This document shows, in pieces, positions 36,424 to 49,050 of a stretch of DNA of 64,000 nt. The translations under genes were made by a program, and so were the position numbers. The number at the start of each line of letters is the position of its first letter. Position 1 is the first letter of the stretch. The notes beneath the pieces were generated by a model that worked only from the letters and a program-made list of their open reading frames with translations, did no database searches and had not been told where the DNA came from. Origin of the DNA: Mangifera indica (taxonomy: Eukaryota; Streptophyta; Magnoliopsida; Sapindales; Anacardiaceae); the NCBI RefSeq assembly GCF_011075055.1, contig NC_058154.1:7360620-7424619 (forward strand), read 5' to 3'.

Positions 36424-37066
36424 GGCCACCCCAAGATTATTTCCATTGTTAGTCATACTAATAAAATTTGAAAAATTCAAAAACTCCCCCGTTAACCAAT
36501 TGAGATTAAAATTTTTTGATAAAAATAAAAGTAAAATTATTATTTTATTAATAATATTAAAAATATAAAATTTATTATATTTTTTCTCTTTAGTTTTAAA
36601 AACTAACATTTTACTCCTTCTAAAGTTTTTTAACTTTAAAAAGTCACATTTTTCTCTCTTCCAAAATCGTAAAATTTTTTTCATCTTCTTCGACCACTTT
36701 CTTTGGTTATCTAAAAAGGATGACAATGAAGAGATCCATTCTAAAATTTTTTACATATATCAACCAACAATATAAAGTGAAGAGGAGAAGTCGTTGACAT
36801 CAGAGATGGTACTCAGAGAGATGAAAAAAATTTTGAGAGAAATAATGACTTTTTAAAGTTAGAAAACTTTAGATAAAAATAAATTTATTAGTTTTTAAAA
36901 CTTAAAGAAAAAATATAGTAAATTTTATATTTTTTAATAATATTAGTAAAATAATAATTTTATCTTTATCTCTAATAAAAGATTTTAATGATAGTTATAT
37001 TATAAGTGAGTTTTGGGTTTTTTAAAACTTACAAGCATAATTATGCTAGTACACCTAATTTTGGCC
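36424..37066. mobile_element. Foldback MITE copy E, complete with both arms
   Basis: The left arm (36424-36720) and right arm (about 36770-37066) are inverted copies. Matched pairs include AAAACTAACATTTTACTCC with the inverse of 36880-36900, and ACTTTAAAAAGTCACATTTT with ATGACTTTTTAAAGT at 36847. The ends are GGCC on both sides, with a diverged terminus. A 50-bp loop holds no gene. Clear target duplications were not found. Confidence 0.8.
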
Positions 37067-37644
37067 TTTTCTTTGGTTAATTAAACTGTTTGAAATGGAC
37101 AGATTCACATTTCTCTGTCAAGATAAAAGTGGAAACAAACAAATTATATATTTTTGTGTGCTTATTATTCCACTTGCAGCCGTTTATATTTTATTAAAAA
37201 TTACTATATTTTTCATAATTAATTTTGGTTTAGATTTACTTAATAACTAGTCGATTTGACCTAAATGTGTCAATTATTTGTAACAATTGATAGAGAGTTG
37301 GGATGACAGAAGAACACATATTTAAATATTTTATTCGGTTCTTCTTCCCCTCTTAAGATAACGCAATATTAGGCTCTCCTTAAATAGAAAAAAATATATA
37401 TACACAAAATCTAGAGACAAAATATAGCAAATTATATTATAGAAAATAATTAATCCAAAATATTTTACGGATTATCTAATGGAAGATTTGATGAAATCCA
37501 AATACGTAATTTATAATATTTTGAATTTTGAGAATTAGCATGTTTTTATCTTTCTTTTCTCCAACAATCAATATTTATACAATTCTCCTGATGGGATTGA
37601 GATTTTTATGATTTAATGTTGGATATTTAATTAGTTTGCAAATA

Positions 37645-37690
37645 AATATTATAATAATAATAATAATTATTATTATTATTATTATTATTG
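37645..37690. repeat. Inverted trinucleotide microsatellite (TAA)n(TTA)n
   Basis: AATAATAATAAT is followed directly by ATTATTATT repeats, so the tract is self-complementary and could form a hairpin. Confidence 0.85.
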
Positions 37691-38737
37691 GATTTTCATA
37701 AATTATAATCTAATATTATGTGTTCTAATATGAATCATTTCCATTTATATTTCATAATATAATCATGATGCCAATGAAATATCAATGGTTTTTGATGGCA
37801 AGTGTCAAATCATTAATTGATAAAATGTATAATTATTAAATAACATAAAAGAATTTGATGACAATTGATTAGTGTAACATAACCTAAATAAAATTAAGAT
37901 ACTATTTTTTAATTATTTTTTGTATTAATAAACTATCAATAAAATTATATATACAAATAATAAAAATAATTTGTTCTTTTATTTACTTTTATTTTTAATA
38001 ATTTGTAAAGTTAAAATATTTTATGTAGACAAGAAAGAAAAGATTTTGATTTAATTATAAATGATATGATGCGATTACTTTAAATTGTTAAATGGAAACA
38101 TTTATGGGTAATTTTGGCAAGATCATGAATTGGCAAATCAAGTAGCCTTCCTTTCTATTACTTCAACTTGAAGAAGAAGTGTGAGAAATAAGAATCTTTG
38201 TGAATCCAACGTCACTTTAATTTTCATTATTTAATTTTAGTCACAATTACAACAACATTTAATGATTCCTTCTTTTATTAATTATATAATAAGATTGTAG
38301 AATATATGAACATCTATCATTATTCACAAACAGTATAATGATTATTAAAATTTTATTTCTCTTTGTTCTCTTTTATAATAATATCGATCAAATGCAATCA
38401 TTTGATTTAAAGGGTAATCTAGATCACCTATTAAAATGAAATTAGATTAGAAATAATAACAAAAAGTGAATGAAGAACCAAGTTTGAATGCAACTAAAGA
38501 TGACGCTTATTATATAGAAATGGTGTGAATGTGAATGTCAACCAGTAAGAGGCATAGGCCTTATTAACGGGTGCAAAAGGGTCCCATTTCTCATTATAAT
38601 ATTATAACAAAACAAAAGCCCACTTCCCAACAATCTTTTCCAACTGTTTTTTAATTCAATTTTCTTCATTTTTTAAAACCCTAATTTCAATCTTTTATTC
38701 ATGAGGTCCTACGTAACCTCTTTACCAGTTACCACTA
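37691..38737. other. AT-rich intergenic DNA
   Basis: No gene or repeat boundary recognised. TTACCACTA at 38729-38737 is the candidate left target duplication of the MULE that follows. Confidence 0.4.
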
Positions 38738-38860
38738 GCCAAAAGACTTATTCTTATCTGAGATTTAATGCATTATCTAAAGTTTTATCTATATCATTCG
38801 AAAATTTAAAAGTACCACCTATAAACTATTAATATGAATTATTTCTGTTAATATAAGAGG
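38738..38860 (+). repeat. Left terminal inverted repeat of the MULE
   Basis: Pairs with 47943-48063 in inverted orientation along its length, with mismatches and short indels. Confidence 0.8.
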
Positions 38861-40239
38861 ACATTAAAGTAGATTGATGTTTTATAATTTAAACATTATT
38901 AATGGATAAAAAATTCGCTTATTAAAACGAAATTTTAATAAATAATAAAGGCGTCAATCAATTTTCCCACATGCAATGCATATGTCCCGACTTGTGGCAA
39001 ATATTTTAAACACTTCCTATGTTTTTGGCGTGTTCTAAAGATTATTTGGGATGGTCGGCAAGGCATGGCAAATGAAGGACGTGTGTGCACCAAATGAAAA
39101 TGTAGATGATGAAAAAAATGAATCAGTGATGCATTTCTACTCACTCAATCACAGTGTTTGCTGGGGTATTAAAGGCATAATTATGTATTTAAATCAATGG
39201 TTCAAAACTTTTGGCACAAATCAACGATTGCAAATATGTTTAGAAACAATTAGCTAATGGAATTGCGACACATATAGGGGTGTTTCATCAATTCACTAGA
39301 AATAAAAAAAAAAATTGCAAATAAATTAAATTTTTATTCGTTAGAGAACGGATGAGAAGCCGACATGTGTCTTGCTAAGTTTAAACACAATTTAAATAGA
39401 AGAAAGAGAAAGTCCAATCATTTGGATCATTCCTTTCGGTTTCTTTGTGAGTATTCTCTCTGAGTGTACTATAAGTTTCAAAATCAATGAGCGGATAACA
39501 ATGATTGGAAAAAGGATGACGACAATAGTTTTGATGACATTATTAAGGGTGAACGAAGTAGTTTTTGTACCAATAACAATAACTAATGACAACATAAGCA
39601 ACTTTCTCTAACTGCTTGTATCACCAACAACATCGGCGACAAACCTACATGTTTTTTGACATGTTTTTTTGTCATGTTTTTAGCACCAACAACGATGAAG
39701 ACTAAACCAATAGAAGGTTGTAGCGGTTATTTCATCCCGACTAGGTTTGTTTTGTCCATGCAGGATGTTGCATGTAGTTTTTATGTACCATAATTTATGA
39801 TTGTATCATGTGCACGAAAAATGTATAATAAGTTGGTCTTTCTTGATGTTTAGGGCATTTTCTTGATTATTCTTCTGTGTTGTGTTAGGGTTAATGTTAG
39901 GCTGATGTATTATATGTTTATGCTAGAGCTAAAAAATTAACGTGTGGTTTTGCATAGGATCTAACAACTATTGTTATATTATTTAGGGTTTTTTTTTCCT
40001 ATTATGGATGATTTATTCTATAGCTTGAAAATAAAAATGTTACTGTGTTGAACATATAAGTGCTTTTTATTTGTATCAATGGTTTATTTGGTCCGTTGTT
40101 ATTGTATTAAACATGTAATTGCTACTAGATTTTGCATAAGAGATATAGTTCGTTGGTCTATTGTCTGTAAAATTTTATATTGAACATGGTGATTGCAAAT
40201 AATACTTCTGTTCAGGGTTTGTTTGATACTAAAAACAAA

Positions 40240-41110
40240 ACCTAAACAGAAGTATGTTACTGTATATTGCATGTTACTGCTATTGAAAACATTTTATTGT
40301 ATATAATAAATATTGTTGATTGCAAAGAATACTTTTGTGTAGGGTTTGTTTGCTATTGAATTGTGATTGCTTTTGAATTCTGTTTAGGGTTTGATGCATT
40401 TGATATTAAAAACATGTTACTGTATATATTATATGCTTACTATTTATTGTAATTCTTATTGACTATTACATGATTACCGTATATATAATATGCTCACTAT
40501 ATATTAAATTCTTACTTTATGTTACATATGGTATTTGTTGAAATGAATTGTTGATTGAATATAGTTACTGTATTATATGCTAATTGTTTACATATATTAC
40601 ATGCTTACATGCTAACTGTTATATGTTTTCTATAATGGTGTATGGTTCTTATATGGTCGTTATATGGTTGCTATGATGCCTACTGTCAGATTACATGGAT
40701 ATGCTTACTGTATTAGATCCATATTGTTAACATGTGTTACATGTAAGAATGTAATATATGTTTACATGTAATACATGTATTACATGCTTACATGTTTATT
40801 GTTATATGGTTGCTACGTTTTACATGATCAGTGTTATATGGTTGTTATGTATTACATGTTCATTATTATATGGTTACTATGTATTACATGCTTACTATTA
40901 TATGGTTTCTATGATGGTGTATGGTTGTTATATGATTACTATGATGCTTACTGTATTATATCCTTACTGTTAACATGTATTACATGCAAGCACATAATAT
41001 ATGCTTACATGTAATGCATGTATTACATGCTTACTTTTATATGTTTGTTGTGTATTACATGCTTGCATGCTTAATGTTTATTGCATGAATTAATTGTTAG
41101 TCTGAGTTTA
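40240..41110. repeat. Degenerate simple-sequence region inside the MULE
   Basis: Dozens of imperfect copies of TTACATGCTTAC, TATATGGTT and TACTGT words without a fixed period. Open frames through it (40758-41014) are rich in Tyr, Cys and Met only because of the repeats. It lies 5' of the transposase and may be an expanded subterminal repeat. Confidence 0.7.
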
Positions 41111-41459
41111 ATTGTCTGATGGTTGTGTGAAACATTATTTGATATATTGACTAGACATCTAGAGAGTACAATGCTATTGGTGCCATAGGAAGGGGTAATA
41201 CCTTCATGACTCCTAGTTTAACAATACCTCGTACTGATAATGTTTCATGATTTACATGTTTACTATTTAAATGCTAATTATTTATTAAATTGCCTTATAG
41301 TGAACTGTTTGGATACATGTTACTGTTTGCCTTGTATTAGTTAAATTGCATAACCTTGCATAAATGTAAAATGATTGTGGATCATTTGCATACAATAATT
41401 TGATGCACTTTCATTTTATTGATGTTAAGTTATTCATAGGATATTGCCTTCAATATAGG

Positions 41460-42555
41460 TTAATTTAAAATTTGAGACATTTGATTGTAAGTGTGAAATT
41501 ATGAATGTGGATTCAAATGAGTACAATTACATTGTCTTCATATAGAAGATGAAACAATGTATTGCCCATGAAAATGAAAAAGTTGAGTTGTACCCTGGTG
41601 AGAAAATAAAGGTAGAGACAAAAACGCTTAATGGGGTAGGTAGATATGTGATTGATAGTGATAAAGATATATGTTATGTGTTTGAACAATTTACTAAATG
41701 CTACCCTTTGCCACTTATAAACACTAAGCCCCATTCCCAACCATCACAACAACCTACCCAACCTAATTCTTTCTAATAGATATAGTTAGATATACTTAGA
41801 TATGTGCCACCTTTGTCACTTATAAACACTAAATCTCAATCCCAACCATCTTAACCTGCCCAACCTTCATAACCAATTGAATTAAGTCATGGATCTGAAG
41901 AGCATAAGCTAGAATTGTCCAATATTAAGTGTAGTGATTATGAATGTCATTAGAATGATGTCTTTTAAGAAGATTTAGTGTTTAATGATGATGATGTGGA
42001 TAATAGCAATGTAAAGATGGCTTAAGGTATGAACTATGATGCTAAGGTTTTGTCTAACTATAAAGAAGACAGTGGAGATGAAAATTCTGAGTCATTTAGT
42101 CTAGAGTATGATGTTTCAACTAGGTTGTCCAAATATATAAAGGGTAAAACCTTTAGATATGTTGTTGATAGGAAAAATTCAATTTAAGCTAGGACAAGTT
42201 TTTGGTAGTATATATCACTTTAGGAAGGTGTTGAAAGATTACACCATACAAAGGGGTTTTGCTTTGAAAAAATATATATAATGAAAGGGGAAGAATAAAA
42301 TGGTTTATAGATTAGAAGACTGTTTATTCCATCTTTACGTTGCTATGATGGTGGATGAATAGTCTTACCAAATTAGGATGTATGAGCACACACACTTGTC
42401 TAAGAGTGCAAAACAACTCAGATGCTAGTTATTCTTGGATAGCTAAAAAAATGGGTAGTTTTATTATGTCCTAAAAAGGGTCAAACATCAAGCCTTTAGT
42501 TGACCAATTGGATATGGACCATTTTTTAAAAGTTAACAACAAAAAACTCTATAAG
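41460..42555 (+). pseudogene. MULE transposase N-terminal region with MuDR DNA-binding domain
   Basis: 41460-41776 encodes an N-terminal segment (F-D-C-K-C-E-I-M-N, then 75 codons open from the Met at 41549, ending in a Pro/Gln/Ser linker). An acidic spacer follows. From about 42186 the MuDR-type domain begins: L-G-Q-V-F-G-S-I-Y-H-F-R-K-V-L-K-D-Y, I-Q-R-G-F-A-L-K-K, then after a frame change H-L-Y-V-A-M-M-V-D-E and Y-E-H-T-H-L-S-K. Stops interrupt several points. The block ends where an LTR-like TGTAACATTCC begins. Confidence 0.75.
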
Positions 42556-43400
42556 TGTAACATTCCTTCCCAGAAGTACTATCCATAAAGGAGAAATGTT
42601 ACGAATTAATATCTAGAGTGTCTTTTTTTTTTTAAAATACTTTAAAATGAACGTATTACTAAAAGTGTTTAAAAATTATTCTAAGAAAACTGAAAATCTG
42701 GAAGCGAACAAAAGATGTATATATCCCATATGAAAACTCATATAAAACATCTAAGATCATGCAGTAATCATATACATGCCCCTAGATACAACTATACAAC
42801 TATTTGAATAGGGCCAAAAATCAATAGTATCATATGTATGTAACAAAAACCATAGGTAACCAGCCCTAGCCTAGGTCTATCTTCATTGACCTGACCTTGT
42901 CTCATAGCTACCTCGATCATCCGTACCTACAATCATGAAAAAAAAGAAAGTGAGAGATAAGAACACTCAGTAAGGGGAAATAATTAAGTAAACTATCTCA
43001 TTTCCTGTTCTAACTCACTCTCGAGGGGATAATCTAGTTCATTCTTTACTATTTGGGTTATACTTTGTCCCATTTGATGTCTATTTGATACTTTATAGAA
43101 ACTAACTATAGGGATTTGATACTTTTCTAAGCTCGAGCTCTCTTCCTTTCTCTTGCTACACCATTTTTGAATTTGAATTGTGTTCTACTACGAGCATGCT
43201 CTACTACAAGAGGACCCTATTATGGGTTTATATCCTACTACATACGTGCTCTACTGTAGGCAGTGTAGTGTAAAGTGTCCCCTCATAGTTCATAGCATGC
43301 ATGCATGCCTTATATCTTACTAATCTCGCTTCCATATAAAACTATTGATAACTCACCAGACCATACTCTTGGAACGACTCCTGAATCTTGAGCCCTAAAT

Positions 43401-43523
43401 TCCTTTTCTTGTTTTTCTTTCTTTTCTTTTTCTTTTCTTTTTTCTCTCATTTCTTTCCTTTCCTTTCTTTCTTTCTTCCTTTTCCTTTTTCTCCTCCTTT
43501 TCTTTCTTTCTTTCTTTCTTTCC
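43401..43523. repeat. Pyrimidine (CTTT)n tract
   Basis: About 120 bp of C and T with almost no purines. Lys/Glu/Arg-rich open frames on the other strand here are artefacts of this composition. Confidence 0.9.
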
Positions 43524-43550
43524 AAAAACTGTGAAATACTGTTCACGAAA

Positions 43551-44115
43551 CTGTTTATTTGGTAGGATAGTTTTTTTGTTCATACAATTTAATAGTCCAA
43601 ACAGTCTCTAATTCATACAAGCTATATATCGTTGAAAAGAGGATTCAAAGAGCTTTCTAACAAGCTATAATATCCCTCATGATTCATCCGATAAGGTAGT
43701 CAAAACGTGGGATGAATTCAATGGCAAAAGCTTGTATTTCCTATTTATTTGGGTAAAGTAGTCTTTTTGGTTCATACAATATTTAACAGTCCAAACGATC
43801 TCTAATTCATACAAGCTATATATCGTTAAAAAGAGGATTCAAAGATATTTTTAACAAGCTATAATAGTACTCATGATTCATCAGATAAGGTAGTCAAAAC
43901 GTGGGACAAATTCAGTAACAAAAACTATATTTACTATTTATTTGGTCAGACAGTCTTTTTGTTTATACAATTTAATAATACAAACGGTCTCTAATTCATA
44001 CAAGCTATATATCATTGAAACAAGGATTCAAAGAGCTTTCCAAAAAGCTATAATAGTACTCATGATTCATCCGATAAGGCAGTCAAAACGTAGGACGAAT
44101 TCATTGGTAAAACGG
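43551..44115. repeat. Tandem repeat, three units of about 190 bp
   Basis: Units start at 43551, 43741 and 43934 with CT.TTTATTTGG. Each contains TCTCTAATTCATACAAGCTA, GAGGATTCAAAGA, CATGATTCATC.GATAAGG and AGTCAAAACGT. Periods are 190 and 193 bp. They lie inside the LTR-like insertion. Confidence 0.9.
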
Positions 44116-44689
44116 TAAATATCATCCAACTCTCTACCATAAATAAATTAACACACATAGGTACTCCAAATGGAAAAACAACATTTCTCAACTTCAAAAT
44201 TATCATAAAACATGAAACATACCAAGGAACCAAAAGCATAAAACATGAAACATATCAAGGATAATACCCCTTACCTTGTTTTAAGCCAATCTTTGCAAGT
44301 TGGCTTCCTCCTCTTTGTCTTACTTCCTTTATCACCAAAACTACCTTAAATCAACACCAAAACACACTAAAATATTCATATAACATGCATCCAATATATA
44401 TATAAACATAAGAAAAGGGAAAGGAAGGAGATCTTTTGGTTACCAAGGCTTCCAAAGTGCTTCTTTGTTTTCTTTTCTAATTTTGTCTTCCAAAACCCCT
44501 TCAATTCATTTCTTTTCTTCACAAAACAAAACAAAATAGCATGAAGAAGGCTGGCTGCTGGAATGGAGGGGAGAAGATGATGGAAAAAGGATTGAAGTTT
44601 CCTTTTTTTGTCTTTTTCTCTCTTTATATATATCCATACCTTTTAAAATGTCTCTTTATCTTTTTTGTCTCATTATTATTTATTTAGTT

Positions 44690-44730
44690 TTATATATATA
44701 TATATATATATATATAAACACACACACACA
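44690..44730. repeat. Compound (TA)n(CA)n microsatellite
   Basis: About 26 bp of TA followed by about 14 bp of AC/CA. Confidence 0.9.
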
Positions 44731-44975
44731 TGTGAACATATATATTTAAAACTAGAAATATCCCAAAATAGGACCAAAAGTCTTTTAATTGGTTGTTTAA
44801 GTATTGTGACATTATGTTGGTTAGTAATCAGGGGTTTATGGTTGTTCTTAAAGTCATAAAGAAAGAAATCCCATCCAGTCATAGATTTCATAGGTTTTTT
44901 GTGAGTTTTGCTGCACAAAAAAAAGAGTGAGTTTTGCTGCACAAAAAAAAATAGGTTTGTGGAGGGTTGCTACAT

Positions 44976-45300
44976 TTTTTCGAGGTAGATGACTGTTATC
45001 TCAAAGGCCATTTTAGGGGGGGATACTTTTATTTGTTGTATCAACAAAAGCCAATAGTAGGATTTTCGTATTGGTGATTTGTGTATGTAAGGTTAAGAAT
45101 AGTGACGCTTAGGGGTATTTCACCAAACTATTACATGGATTTTTGAGGGATGTGGAGCCTATCAATTTTATGAGTGATAGATAAAAAGGTTTAATCAATG
45201 ATTTAGATACTCAATGGCCTAGTGCAAGAAGTAGGTTTTGTGCTAAGTATGTTTATGCTAATTTTTGAAAAAACGTTTTTGGGGTACGTCTTAGGAACCT
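44976..45300 (+). pseudogene. MULE transposase catalytic core fragment
   Basis: The translation F-F-E-V-D-D-C-Y-L-K-G-H-F-R-G-G, V-V-S-T-K-A-N-S-R-I, K-V-K-N-S-D-A, F-T-K-L-L-H-G-F-L-R and M-S-D-R-x-K-G-L-I-N-D matches the MULE core (D-G-C-H-L-K-G ... S-D-R-Q-K-G-L). It ends A-R-S-R-F-C-A-K-Y-V-Y-A-N-F. The first and second catalytic Asp positions are present. At least three in-frame stops. Confidence 0.82.
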
Positions 45301-46839
45301 CTTGTAGGCAGTGTGTGTTAATGCATGCTTTATGAACCATTCATGTTGTTAATTTTAAGGCATTTTATCTTGTATATATATGTAATAATTTTTTAATAAA
45401 AGAAAGCGTTCTTTTGTTTATATACGTAAATTGTTTTCTTTATTTATATTAATATAAAGTATCTATATGAACTATCCAAATAATTCACTTAATATATAAA
45501 ACTAGATTATTGAATTATTTTGTACTGACATGATATAAGTTGGGTAATAATATCACATAATAGACATACTAAATACCATTGTTAAATGTTGTGAGATGAT
45601 ATTAGTGTAGATGACAATAATAGTAATGTTATTAAAGCATTAATATGGATTAACAATTAGTGAGGTTTTTTTTGGAATGTGACTAATAACAACAAGTCAC
45701 ATAGTCATTATATCATAGTCAATGACTTATCGTATGGTTATACTAATTTACAAAATAATCCTTTGACTTAAGATATCATGATTAGATATGATATAGATGC
45801 GTATAGTTCATATGGTGTATAGATACAGGGCTAATCATATTCCATACGAAAAAACATATTGGTCATGCATTGTTTGTATGCGGAGACAAATGATGATAAA
45901 TATGAGATCTGTTGACTCAAAAATATGGGATTTAGAGTATCCATTGACTCGATCCAATTTTGAGTTCCTAAACAAATGTGGATAAATATTAGAAGCCAAA
46001 ATCTCTAACTAGAGTATAATATAAGTCATATGAAAGTTGTTTATGATGACACATTTCGAATGTATTGATCAATGATTCATAAAGTATTGAGATTAGGGTT
46101 TTGATGTACCATAAGCTTGAACTCAATCAATATTAGACAATGAAAGGATCTTATCTACACAAAATGTATGATTTGAAAATTAGATTCAATGAAGTGTTTC
46201 TTCATCATGGTTTAAGGGTTATGACATATTGCTAAATGTTCACTATAGTTGTTGAGTTTTTAGACATATTTTTTGGATCATCCAAAAAAGGACTCACGGC
46301 TATATTATGGTGAACCTAAAGGGTCAAACTAATAACCCAAACATTTTAGAGAGAGAAGGGTAACAAAGATTACACCATATAAAATGTTATATGCATATAA
46401 AATAACATTTTAAAAGTTAAAGTGTTTATGAGATAAAACTAGGGTGACTAATGTATATATATGATATATATGCATGACCATTATTTAAATTAAGAATTTA
46501 TAAGGGATATGCAACAATTAGTTAATTGTTAACTAAACCCATCTTATATAAACATGAGTTTAGTTCATTTGAGCTAAATAGTTTTAACTCACTAAAAGTT
46601 TTCCTCTCACTTCTCTCTAACATTCAACCAAGGGTGTTCTCCATCATTCTTTATCAAATATCTAAGCTTGGAGTAGGTAAAATCACTAATCTTTTTCCAT
46701 GTTTTTTGATGGCATTGATTTTTCATGAATATTTCATGTATGTGGTTTTTCATCATCCTCTTCATATATAATCTTTAAGTGTGTAGAGTGGAAAACAAGA
46801 TTGATTTATAAGATGCATTATCATTATTAAGATAGGTTG
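45301..46839. other. Second insertion or non-homologous stretch inside the MULE
   Basis: Separates the core and C-terminal transposase blocks. No transposase homology, no reading frame over 82 codons and no recognised LTR ends. Short LTR-like phrases occur near 45780-46340. It could be an inserted element or an intron. Confidence 0.35.
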
Positions 46840-47580
46840 ATAAGAGTGCACATAAATGGGTGATTAAAAAAGAACTTGACCAGTGGTTCAAATTTAGCTT
46901 TGATACAAATGTCAAATCAAATCACATTATAAACAACATGAGTGAAACTTTCAATAGCTAGTTAGAAGAAGATAGAGAGATGTCAATTTTGAGTTTATTG
47001 GAATTGTATATGAGGAGAGTAATGACAAGACTTCAAAGTAGATTAAAGGTTGGGACTAAGTGGGTCACTGCATTACCCCCACTGGTGTTTGTCTATAAGA
47101 ATATTGAATTAGCTAGAAATGTGAAGATTCTACGTGCTGGTTTGATTAAGTTTGAAGTGATTGATATGTCTATTTTACCAAGTAAAAGCTACACATTAGA
47201 TCTTCAAAAAATAGGTTGTGGTTATGACATGCGGTAACCTTCTAGAATGTCCTGTCAGTATGTAATGTGCTCTATACTGTATATCAAGAATTTGTTTATG
47301 AAAGGCTCAAGATTCTAGCATACATGAAAACTTATGTTGGAATGATTCATCCAATTTTAGATAAAAGGAATTGGGCAAACAACATTAAAGGCAAAATGTT
47401 GCCACCTTTTAGACATTCCACACCTAACAGGTTGATAGAAACAAGGGGGTTAGACCCGAATGAAGGAAGCAAGATAAAACAATTGTCCACACTTTAAAAC
47501 AACCTATGCAATGAATTTGGTCACAATAAGAGGTCTTACAAAATTAATCCAGGCAATGCAAATAGATTAAATCAAAAGGT
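46840..47580 (+). pseudogene. MULE transposase C-terminal region with SWIM-like zinc finger remnant
   Basis: Reads W-F-K-F-S-F-D-T-N-V-K-S-N-H-I-I-N-N-M-S-E-T-F-N, the conserved MULE block N-N-x-x-E-x-F-N. Then comes an open stretch from 46980 (M-S-I-L-S-L-L-E-L-Y-M-R-R-V-M-T-R) with F-E-V-I-D, and a damaged SWIM finger (C-G-Y.......S-C-Q-Y-V-M-C, Tyr replacing the usual His). A shifted frame at 47267-47497 continues Y-Q-E-F-V-Y-E-R-L-K-I-L-A-Y-M-K-T-Y-V-G-M-I-H-P. The tail ends G-H-N-K-R-S-Y, a zinc-knuckle-like end. Confidence 0.82.
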
Positions 47581-47942
47581 AATTATTATATATCATTATT
47601 CATTGATCATGTCCACTAGTTTTATTTTTCCTTAGCTAATTTTTCCATCAAATTGTATGACATGCTCATAAACAATAGAATTAGCAGATTCATCATATAA
47701 AATAGGTCCTTCAAGACTGGCATCCATGAAAATTAGAAGATTTATAAAGCTTACGAATCATTTCAATTCAAATGAACAAAACAAATTAAAGTCTTACCAA
47801 ATTCAGGAGCAGTTGTTTGGTCATTATATACTAAGGGGCTTATTGGTAATTTATATTAAATTATATATTTATTGTACATTTATGCATTCATTCTTAAAGG
47901 TATTTTTGTTATTTCATTTTTTAAGGATAAACCCATCGTTTT

Positions 47943-48063
47943 AACCTTACACTAACAGAAATCATTCACATTAATGGCTCATGAGTGACATTTTGTGTTT
48001 TAAAATGGCGTAGGTGAAACTTTGGGAATGCATCAAACCTTGGGTGGGAATAAGTCTTCTGGC
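47943..48063 (-). repeat. Right terminal inverted repeat of the MULE
   Basis: Ends CCTTGGGTGGGAATAAGTCT followed by TCTGGC. Inverted partner of 38738-38860, and nearly identical in its last 25 bases to the right end of MITE copy D. Confidence 0.85.
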
Positions 48064-49050
48064 CAGTATCACTAAATGTAAATCTAGACATCATTCAAAT
48101 TTATAATTGCCCAAAATATAAAATATACTTGAGTGGAAATCAAATTTTATTGTTACTCCCAATAAAATTTATATCAATTCTTTTAAGTTCTTATTCAAGT
48201 TTAATTGCTTGTAGCGATGATTTTGACAAACCTCAATATAATGGATAGATACGTCTCAAAGGTAAAATAGTTGTTTTCTATATATTTCAAAGCATTTTAT
48301 GTACACTTATAATTTAAATTATTTATTTAAATATATAGTTTCTTTGAGTTTTTAAGCTAATAAACCACTATATATGATGGATGCACATCTTTTCATTCGA
48401 TGCCACATCAATATAATGGATAACGTACTATATTGGAATATTTAAAGGGACACATAACTGTGCATATCTAGAATGCACACCTGGTTGGGGACCTCTAGGC
48501 CATCTTTGATCAATCTCCTAGATCTCCTCATCATGAAATAAAGTCTTGATTAAGACATATAAGATACTTTAACTTAATGTAGGTTTATTATACTTATAGC
48601 AGTAGGCGTGCAAGAGCGGTCAACGTTGCATGAAGAGATACTTTCCTTATTTAACTCTATCATGCATTGTTAACTCTTATTGATTTAACACCTTTTTGGG
48701 CATCGAGATCATGCTCTAATACCATAAATTTAATACCTTTTTCCAGACACGTACCCTTACCTAGAATATGATTTGAAGAGATGTGCACAAATGGGCTAGC
48801 TAATTTTAAAATTTTATAACTTAATGCATGATCATAAATTCTTAAATGTGCAAAAAGGTGCAATGTGAATAATTATTGAAACACATCATTTATTGAAAGT
48901 TTATCAAAGTATAAAAAGTCTGAAAACTCAATCAGAAGTTATTGTGCATGAATACAATTTTAAAAATGTAACTGAAATATTTAAAATACATGAAAGGAAA
49001 TAAAGTCTAAAAATGAAAGTTATACCTTTTGCCCTTGTGCTATTGCTTGC
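48064..49050. other. Non-coding DNA right of the MULE
   Basis: AT-rich, no recognised gene or repeat ends. Confidence 0.35.

Larger units (their letters stand above)
42556..44974. mobile_element. Probable solo LTR (gypsy-like) inserted within the MULE transposase
   Basis: Starts TGTAACATTCCTTCCCAGAA and ends GTTGCTACA, about 2.4 kb. Transposase DNA-binding sequence lies directly to its left and transposase core sequence directly to its right. The interior has a CAATCATGAAA...ACACTCAGTAAG segment (42930-42985) typical of some gypsy LTRs, a pyrimidine tract, the 190-bp tandem repeat and a TATATA region at 44690. Clean target duplications are not visible (ATAAG on the left, TTTTT on the right), so the ends are provisional. 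Confidence 0.45.
38738..48063 (+). mobile_element. Large Mutator-like element (MULE) with ~120-bp TIRs and nested insertions
   Basis: Left TIR 38738-38860 and right TIR 47943-48063 are inverted copies over about 120 bp. Both begin (G)GCCARAAGACTTATT and share GCAT..CAAAGTTT-like and GAATGATTTCTGTTA.TRTAAG blocks. Between them lie, in order and on the same strand, the three blocks of a MuDR-type transposase (41460-42555, 44976-45300, 46840-47580), separated by two inserted stretches. The flanks TTACCACTA (38729-38737) and GTATCACTA (48066-48074) match at 7 of 9 positions with a 2-bp offset, a plausible worn 9-bp target duplication. The transposase has many stops and shifts, so the element is dead. 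Confidence 0.8.

Noticed and set aside
40758..41014. Tyr/Cys/Met-rich frames
   Set aside because: Produced by the repeated TTACATG/TATATGG words.
43310..43583. Lys/Glu/Arg-rich frames resembling charged coiled-coil proteins
   Set aside because: They are the complement of a pyrimidine (CTTT)n tract; low complexity, no conservation expected.
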